Shown: positions 6,347-10,428 of the stretch, one piece after another
Numbering within the stretch: the first letter of the stretch is position 1
How the letters are laid out: each line of letters begins with the position of its first letter
Source of the DNA: Bacteroidales bacterium
GTDB taxonomy: Bacteria > Bacteroidota > Bacteroidia > Bacteroidales > VadinHA17
Direction: 5' to 3'
Assembly (NCBI GenBank): GCA_020353115.1
Contig: CP070687.1
Coordinates: 2,341,729-2,352,156, forward strand
Length of the DNA: 10,428 nucleotides
The notes under the pieces: generated by a model
Databases searched by the model: none
Seen by the model: only the letters and a program-made list of their open reading frames with translations
Told to the model about the DNA's origin: nothing
Made by a program: the position numbers and the translations under genes

Positions 6347-6736
6347 TTATTTTAGAACGACTACCTGGAACATTACATATGTATCATTATATTCCAGGTA
6401 AGAATCAATATGTTTTATTCCTTTTTTATCGAATAATTCTCTGGCATAACCTCCCAAACGGATTTCAAATTCTGTCAAACTATCACCTTTGAAAATCAAT
6501 TCAATATCCTTCCATGATATGGGACTATTGGTCCAGCTAATACCGAATGCTTTAAACACAGATTCCTTACATGTAAATCCAATAGGAAAACGAAGTTCTT
6601 TCCGGAAAGCAGCGTTTATCTTAATTTCCCGGTCAGTAAATACTTCGTATATAAATGCAGGGGGCTTTTTATCCAGGTCAAGATGCTTGGCGAATCTGTC
6701 AATCTCTTCAATATCAACGCCACAACCTAATACCAT
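6347..6736 (-). CDS. acpS: AcpS-type 4'-phosphopantetheinyl transferase (holo-ACP synthase)
   Basis: The 129-residue product has the size and motifs of trimeric AcpS enzymes, which move phosphopantetheine from CoA to the serine of carrier proteins. It shows GCGVDIEEIDRF (4-15, with the metal-binding Asp8), FTDREI (33-38) and FTCKESVFKAFG (54-65, with Lys57, Glu58 and Lys62), followed by SWKDIEL. Start is ATG at 6736. It lies 30 bases after the GGDSL carrier protein and 6 bases before the FabD-like gene, so it was probably recruited to activate the two pathway carriers. Whether it also serves primary fatty-acid synthesis cannot be told from this window. Confidence 0.93.
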   Translation of the reverse strand: MVLGCGVDIEEIDRFAKHLDLDKKPPAFIYEVFTDREIKINAAFRKELRFPIGFTCKESVFKAFGISWTNSPISWKDIELIFKGDSLTEFEIRLGGYARELFDKKGIKHIDSYLEYNDTYVMFQVVVLK

Positions 6737-6766
6737 ATCGGGAATTTAATCAATTTTTGGAAATCA

Positions 6767-7072
6767 TCAATCCAACTCCAGAATCGCATTCTCATGTTCG
6801 ATGATCAGCAGCTGTGTTTTGATCAATTCCCCAATCGTATTCACCGGATGCTTCACATTATATTTTCCGATCGTTTTCAGATCTATATTTAAATCGTATT
6901 TCTTCTTAAAAATTTCAATTAATTCAAGAAACATTAACGAATCACCACCCAGATCCTGAAAAATATCCGTATCATCGTTTATTTCTTCTATACCTACCTC
7001 GCATTCCTCGGCAAAAAAGCCATATACAACCTCGCTTACTTCCGCCCTTGTTTCATCAGTTATTTTTTTCAT
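6767..7072 (-). CDS. acyl/peptidyl carrier-like protein with GGDSL motif
   Basis: The 101-residue acidic carrier protein has its phosphopantetheine site at DLGGDSLMFLELIEIF (Ser44). The GGDSL form is more typical of peptidyl or aryl carrier domains than of fatty-acid ACPs, which usually read GxDSL as the other carrier here does. The C-terminus extends about 20 residues past the usual helix IV (LIIEHENAILELD). Start is ATG at 7072 (MKKITDETRAEV); the frame is open upstream to a TTG at 7099, but no better start is seen. As first gene of a tight unit with the phosphopantetheinyl transferase and FabD-like acyltransferase, it is a good candidate to hold the aromatic starter while the DSL-type carrier handles elongation; that division is inference. 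Confidence 0.9.
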   Translation of the reverse strand: MKKITDETRAEVSEVVYGFFAEECEVGIEEINDDTDIFQDLGGDSLMFLELIEIFKKKYDLNIDLKTIGKYNVKHPVNTIGELIKTQLLIIEHENAILELD

Positions 7073-7129
7073 TTTTAACAATTTACTCTTAATGCACAAT
7101 TTCGGTTCCCAATTCAGGAAATAGTGCCG

Positions 7130-7137
7130 TAAATATA
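7130..7137 (-). promoter_or_regulatory. possible Bacteroidota-type -7 element upstream of the GGDSL carrier protein gene
   Basis: The minus strand reads CTATATTTACGGCAC, with TATATTTA matching TAnnTTTG at all but the last base. It lies about 58 bases before the carrier-protein ATG in a gap of about 205 bases (7073-7277) with no other coding signal. No convincing -33 box is seen. Chance occurrence is possible in this AT-rich stretch. Confidence 0.22.
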
Positions 7138-7277
7138 GGAAATTTCTCAGTTAATTTATTTCCTTAAGATCTAATTCCGGAAATATTGATCATTTTTCTT
7201 ATCAAGAAGACTAACCGATCGGGTAAAGGATTTCAAATGGTTTGATTTTCGGAATTATATTTTATGATCCGGAATAA

Positions 7278-8495
7278 TCACCCACTATACCTTTTCAGCA
7301 CAATGGATGCATTATGGCCACCGAAGGCAAATGAATTTGATAATGCATGTGTGATTTCATGTTCTTTTGCCTTGTCAGGCACAAAATCCAGATCAAGTTC
7401 CGGATCTTTCTGGTAATTGATTGTAGGAGTAACTTTTTTGTTTATTATGCTAAGGATTGTAATTGCAGCTTCAATTACACCGGCAGCACCAATGGTATGA
7501 CCAATCATCGATTTAAGTGAAGTTACGGGAATGCGATATGCATGATCCTGAAAGACCTTTTTAATGGCCAATGTTTCATAACGGTCATTCAGAATGGTGG
7601 ATGTTCCGTGGGCATTTATATATTGAATATCTTCCGGTTTCAACTTTGTATTTTTAAGTGCCAGTTCCATAGTGCTTGCCATACCGATACCTTCTTTCAT
7701 CGGCGCCATTATATTGAATGCTTCACTGGTTAGAGCATAACCGAGAACTTCAGCATATATTCTGGCATTTCTGGCCAATGCCGATTTTTCCGACTCCAGA
7801 ACTAATATCCCTGCACCTTCCCCGATAACGAATCCATCCCTGTTGATTGAAAAGGGTCTGCTCGCTTTCTCCGGCGGGTCATTCGAGACAGAGAGAGCAT
7901 ATAGTTCATTAAAGCCCCTTATTTCCTCGGGATTAATAATCGAATCTGCTCCTCCGACAATCACGATATCTGCCCTGTCCGAACTGATCAGATCATATCC
8001 GAACCCGATGGCATAGGCAGATGATGCACAGGCGGTGGCAACGGTATAATTTGGCCCCATCAACCGATATTCCATTGATATCCAAGCTGACATGGAATTG
8101 TTCATGCTCTTAAGTATCGCATTCTGTATTGTAGTACCTTTCTCAACACTGGAATTACCGGTGTTCACAACACCAACGATAACGGCACATCTGGTCTTGT
8201 CAAACCGTTCAAAGTCGATCTGACTTTTTTCCACAGCCTCCCGGGCGCAGACGAAACACATTTGGGTCACCCGGGTCATCTGTCGGGCCGATCTTTTTCT
8301 GATATTTTGATTGACCAGATATTCAAATTCAGATGGTACCTCTGCAGCAATCTGGGTTTGAAGACCTCCAGGATCAAACAGGGATATTCTTTTCACACCG
8401 CTTATCCCCCGAACTGCATTTTCCCAATTTGTAACAATATCCAGCCCCAACGAAGAGATAATATTTATTCCGGTAACAACTACTTTCCGATTCAT
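7278..8495 (-). CDS. FabF-like beta-ketoacyl-ACP synthase II
   Basis: The 405-residue condensing enzyme has a full catalytic triad: Cys156 in VATACASSAYAIG, His296 in NAHGTSTILND and His333 in KSMIGHTIGAAG. It ends with the standard NSFAFGGHNASIVL. GHTIGAAG is the FabF-type form of the last motif, unlike GHEMWMGGASE in the synthase at 1593-2816, so the two are distinct subfamilies and not a recent duplication. It would condense malonyl-ACP with the starter or growing chain. Length is normal and the start is ATG at 8495, with CAGGAAT just upstream as a weak ribosome site. It follows the dehydrogenase gene by 45 bases and is followed by a gap of about 205 bases, so it may close an upstream transcription unit. 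Having two synthases in one cluster suggests separate priming and elongation roles, or a heterodimer. Confidence 0.93.
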   Translation of the reverse strand: MNRKVVVTGINIISSLGLDIVTNWENAVRGISGVKRISLFDPGGLQTQIAAEVPSEFEYLVNQNIRKRSARQMTRVTQMCFVCAREAVEKSQIDFERFDKTRCAVIVGVVNTGNSSVEKGTTIQNAILKSMNNSMSAWISMEYRLMGPNYTVATACASSAYAIGFGYDLISSDRADIVIVGGADSIINPEEIRGFNELYALSVSNDPPEKASRPFSINRDGFVIGEGAGILVLESEKSALARNARIYAEVLGYALTSEAFNIMAPMKEGIGMASTMELALKNTKLKPEDIQYINAHGTSTILNDRYETLAIKKVFQDHAYRIPVTSLKSMIGHTIGAAGVIEAAITILSIINKKVTPTINYQKDPELDLDFVPDKAKEHEITHALSNSFAFGGHNASIVLKRYSG

Positions 8496-8540
8496 TATAT
8501 TCCTGTTTATTAAGTCTCAGTCAATCTCTATAATACTTCG

Positions 8541-9605
8541 TCAGGAAAACTCGAAAGGACCTTTTTCACAATTCATATACTCTTTTACAGCATAATTCAT
8601 TTCATTCCGGGTACAATATCCTTTAGAAACAAAAAGTGTGGCCGAATCAAGATACCATTTCCTTAATCGTCCGATTATTGATCTTTTATCCCCCGGACTC
8701 AGTGTCGCCTTGCGTGAGTCCGTCACCTCATTCATGGAACGGCCGGAATAGGAGTAGAAACCACATTTCGTTTTTATACCTAATTTTTTTTCTCGAACAA
8801 GTTCTTTCAACTGTTTAAGCAAAGGTTTATAAAACTCCGGATTCTTCACCCGGCTGCAATATCCGGTAATTGAGTTATACATTATATCATTACCGACATG
8901 ATCAAAAAACTCAAATACACCAACCGGGAAGAATTCCTCCTTGACGATTTCATCCAATTCTGCATACGACAGGTCGTATTCGAGCAGTATCCTGTATGCC
9001 CCCGCCTGGAAATCCAGGAATAACCGATTCAGTAAAAATGCACTTTCTTCTGTTAAAATAAAACTCTTTCGGTTTATAATGGAAAGAAAATATTGAATTG
9101 TATCAATGACTTTTCTAGCGGTCCGATCGGTTGTTATTATTTCAACGATATTCTTAACCGTTACCGGAAAGAAAAAATGCAATCCTGCAATCCGGTCAGG
9201 GTTTTTTCCTCCTTTGTACCATTCGGTCGGCAGAAATGACGAGGAGTTTGATGTCAGGACACAATTCTCCCTCACCTTATCATCCAGTTTTTTGAATAAC
9301 ACCTGTTTCTTCTGAAGTTCCTCGCTAATGGTTTCAATCACAAGGTCACAGTTACTCAGCTCATCCAGCCGGTTACTTACCTGGACTTGCTCCAGTCGTT
9401 TTTGATACAATTCATTGTCAATCAATTCCAGCCTTACGGATCTTGACAGTTTTTTTTGAACCTGATCGGTAAGGTACGTAACCTCATCTTTGTTTCTGCA
9501 GATCCATTTGAGAGGAAAATCAAAATCCAGAAAATAGAAAAACAGGTTGGTTCCCATCTTGCCTTTTCCGACAATCCCTACCTCAAATTCTTCAACATTT
9601 TTCAT
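8541..9605 (-). CDS. 3-hydroxyacyl-CoA dehydrogenase-like protein (3HCDH family)
   Basis: The 354-residue product has an N-terminal Rossmann domain with the dinucleotide motif GIVGKGKMG (10-18), CDLVIETISEELQKKQVLF (86-104) and LTSNSSSF (117-124). The catalytic His143-Glu155 pair lies in GLHFFFPVTVKNIVEII, and FLLNRLF carries the conserved Asn193. A helical C-terminal 3HCDH domain follows with IKTKCGFYSYSGR, the usual K-T-x-x-G-F-Y-x-Y signature. All expected catalytic residues are kept, so it is likely an active NAD(P)-dependent oxidoreductase on a 3-hydroxy/3-oxoacyl thioester. About 60 residues follow the usual end of the family. Start is ATG at 9605, overlapping the upstream stop by 4 bases (ATGA), which implies translational coupling. 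Such a gene is not part of the minimal aryl-polyene set, where FabG does the ketoreduction; it may oxidise or reduce a particular intermediate. Relatives acting on other 3-hydroxy acids are possible. Confidence 0.88.
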   Translation of the reverse strand: MKNVEEFEVGIVGKGKMGTNLFFYFLDFDFPLKWICRNKDEVTYLTDQVQKKLSRSVRLELIDNELYQKRLEQVQVSNRLDELSNCDLVIETISEELQKKQVLFKKLDDKVRENCVLTSNSSSFLPTEWYKGGKNPDRIAGLHFFFPVTVKNIVEIITTDRTARKVIDTIQYFLSIINRKSFILTEESAFLLNRLFLDFQAGAYRILLEYDLSYAELDEIVKEEFFPVGVFEFFDHVGNDIMYNSITGYCSRVKNPEFYKPLLKQLKELVREKKLGIKTKCGFYSYSGRSMNEVTDSRKATLSPGDKRSIIGRLRKWYLDSATLFVSKGYCTRNEMNYAVKEYMNCEKGPFEFS

Positions 9606-10428
9606 TTTGTTAGCATTGACCCTTTCCAGGGGCCTTTATCAATATTCTTGATTTCGGCACGGAATTCCGGGAGGTGTTTTTTAAGGATCCGCAGGTGCCA
9701 CCTGAATCCTTCCATGGTAACAAGAAAAATTGCAGCGGATTCGATTGCAATCTTTCCCCGTTTTATTAGACCTATTATTTCCAGAAATAGTTTTCGTTTC
9801 GCTTTGCCGGGTTTAAGTAAATAAATCCATAGTAGGATAAAGGTCATTCTCAGTTTGAAGAAGAATCCACTCTGGTCGGAACGATACTTTCGGGTGAAAA
9901 AACCTTTTTCGAACAGTCTTACTGCTCTCTCCCTGATTGATTCCCACTGAAATAATTTGTCGAGAGTCTGATAATACCTGTCAAAAAGATCCAGCTGTGA
10001 CATTTGCATATAGTGGACAACAGGAAACATCCCTCCCAGATATTTTCTGTTGCCCCGTAAAATTCTTCCCTCCTTTTTTATTCGTTCGTGCAAATCCGTT
10101 CCTTTATGTGTTCCCAGTAAACTGACCATGACATAAACCAGCTCTGCTTCATAGGAAAAGCGGTAAATATTGTCAAACTCAACCAATGTATCATGGTCGA
10201 ATCCAACAATAAATGATGAATATACCTGTATCCCTGCTCTGTTAATTCTCCGAATGGCATCAATATATTCATTTGCTTTGTTCTGAAGTTTTCTGGTTTC
10301 CTTTATACTTTCCGGATTCACCGATTCCAGTCCCAAAACGATGAAACGGCATCCCGCTTCAGCCATCTCGTTGAGTAATTCCTCATCCCTGGCAACATCA
10401 AAACTGGACTGACAGGTCCATGTAATTC
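9602..10428 (-). CDS. B12-binding-type radical SAM protein, N-terminal part missing (off the right edge)
   Basis: The reading frame is open to the right edge, so the Met at 10366 is internal; the residues before it (WTCQSSFDVARDEELLNEM) continue the domain. What is seen is the second half of a radical SAM TIM barrel (AGCRFIVLGLESVNPESI, SSFIVGFDHDTLVEFDNIY, LLGTHKGTDLHERI) followed by a C-terminal domain like DUF4070, found in cobalamin-dependent radical SAM proteins of the HpnR/HpnP-like type. The B12-binding domain and the CxxxCxxC iron-sulfur motif would lie outside the window. Related proteins methylate or otherwise modify unactivated carbons; here the target could be the polyene chain or the aryl ring, but nothing in the sequence fixes this. 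Its stop overlaps the dehydrogenase start (ATGA), so the two are probably co-translated and linked in function. Confidence 0.85.
   Translation of the reverse strand, partial: ITWTCQSSFDVARDEELLNEMAEAGCRFIVLGLESVNPESIKETRKLQNKANEYIDAIRRINRAGIQVYSSFIVGFDHDTLVEFDNIYRFSYEAELVYVMVSLLGTHKGTDLHERIKKEGRILRGNRKYLGGMFPVVHYMQMSQLDLFDRYYQTLDKLFQWESIRERAVRLFEKGFFTRKYRSDQSGFFFKLRMTFILLWIYLLKPGKAKRKLFLEIIGLIKRGKIAIESAAIFLVTMEGFRWHLRILKKHLPEFRAEIKNIDKGPWKGSMLTK

Noticed and set aside
7173..7256. Terminator or operator formed by TTCCGGAA-like and AATTCCG/CGGAATT sequences in the gap after the FabF-like gene
   Set aside because: The inverted copies are about 70 bases apart and the perfect palindrome has no loop; no T-run follows. 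I see no convincing terminator in this gap.
1..10428. Mobile elements, CRISPR arrays, tRNA or rRNA genes, long direct repeats
   Set aside because: No transposase-like protein, terminal repeats, regularly spaced repeats or conserved RNA-gene signatures were seen; the window is almost fully coding on one strand.

Overview
The window is one co-oriented, almost gap-free block of 11 recognisable genes, all on the minus strand and so read from right to left. They form a specialised fatty-acid/polyketide-type pathway with an aromatic starter, of the aryl-polyene / flexirubin-like kind known from Bacteroidota. The organism is most likely a member of the Bacteroidota. The ammonia-lyase closely resembles, from memory, the characterised tyrosine ammonia-lyase of Flavobacterium johnsoniae. 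The FabB-like ketosynthase, the hotdog dehydratase and the HtrB-like acyltransferase have a Bacteroidota look. Shine-Dalgarno sequences are mostly weak, and the larger intergenic gaps hold sequences resembling the Bacteroidota -7 element TAnnTTTG. G+C is roughly 40% by eye, with no visible compositional break.

In transcription order the layout is as follows. (1) The 3' part of a B12-type radical SAM gene enters from the right edge (10428-9602) and overlaps by 4 bases a 3-hydroxyacyl-CoA dehydrogenase-like gene (9605-8541), which is followed by a FabF-like ketosynthase (8495-7278). (2) After a gap of about 205 bases come a carrier protein with a peptidyl-carrier-like GGDSL motif (7072-6767), an AcpS-type phosphopantetheinyl transferase (6736-6347) and a divergent FabD-like acyltransferase (6340-5420). 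(3) After a gap of 218 bases, which holds a possible weak terminator, a possible promoter and a leader stem-loop, come the tyrosine-type ammonia-lyase (5201-3663), a FabG ketoreductase (3586-2858), a FabB-like ketosynthase (2816-1593), a second carrier protein with an ordinary DSL motif (1552-1307) and an LpxL/HtrB-like acyltransferase (1264-380). Next is an unrecognised 37-codon ORF (387-274), and then the N-terminal half of a hotdog 3-hydroxyacyl-ACP dehydratase that runs off the left edge (270-1).

A working model, partly inference: the lyase deaminates tyrosine to p-coumarate. The coumaroyl group is activated by an enzyme not seen here and placed on a carrier protein. The two ketosynthases, FabG and the dehydratase then elongate it on holo-carriers made by the phosphopantetheinyl transferase, and the HtrB-like enzyme transfers the polyene acyl chain to a membrane lipid or other acceptor. 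The FabD homologue keeps its Ser-His pair but lacks the malonate-binding arginine, so it may handle a different acyl group, perhaps the starter. The dehydrogenase and the radical SAM enzyme have no obvious place in the minimal aryl-polyene pathway and may modify the chain or ring.

No aromatic-acid ligase, DarA/DarB-type dialkylresorcinol gene, chain-length-factor-like (Cys-less) ketosynthase, thioesterase, exporter, mobile element, tRNA/rRNA or CRISPR is visible. The cluster is cut at both ends, so these absences apply only to this window. No stretch longer than 300 bases lacks a gene.
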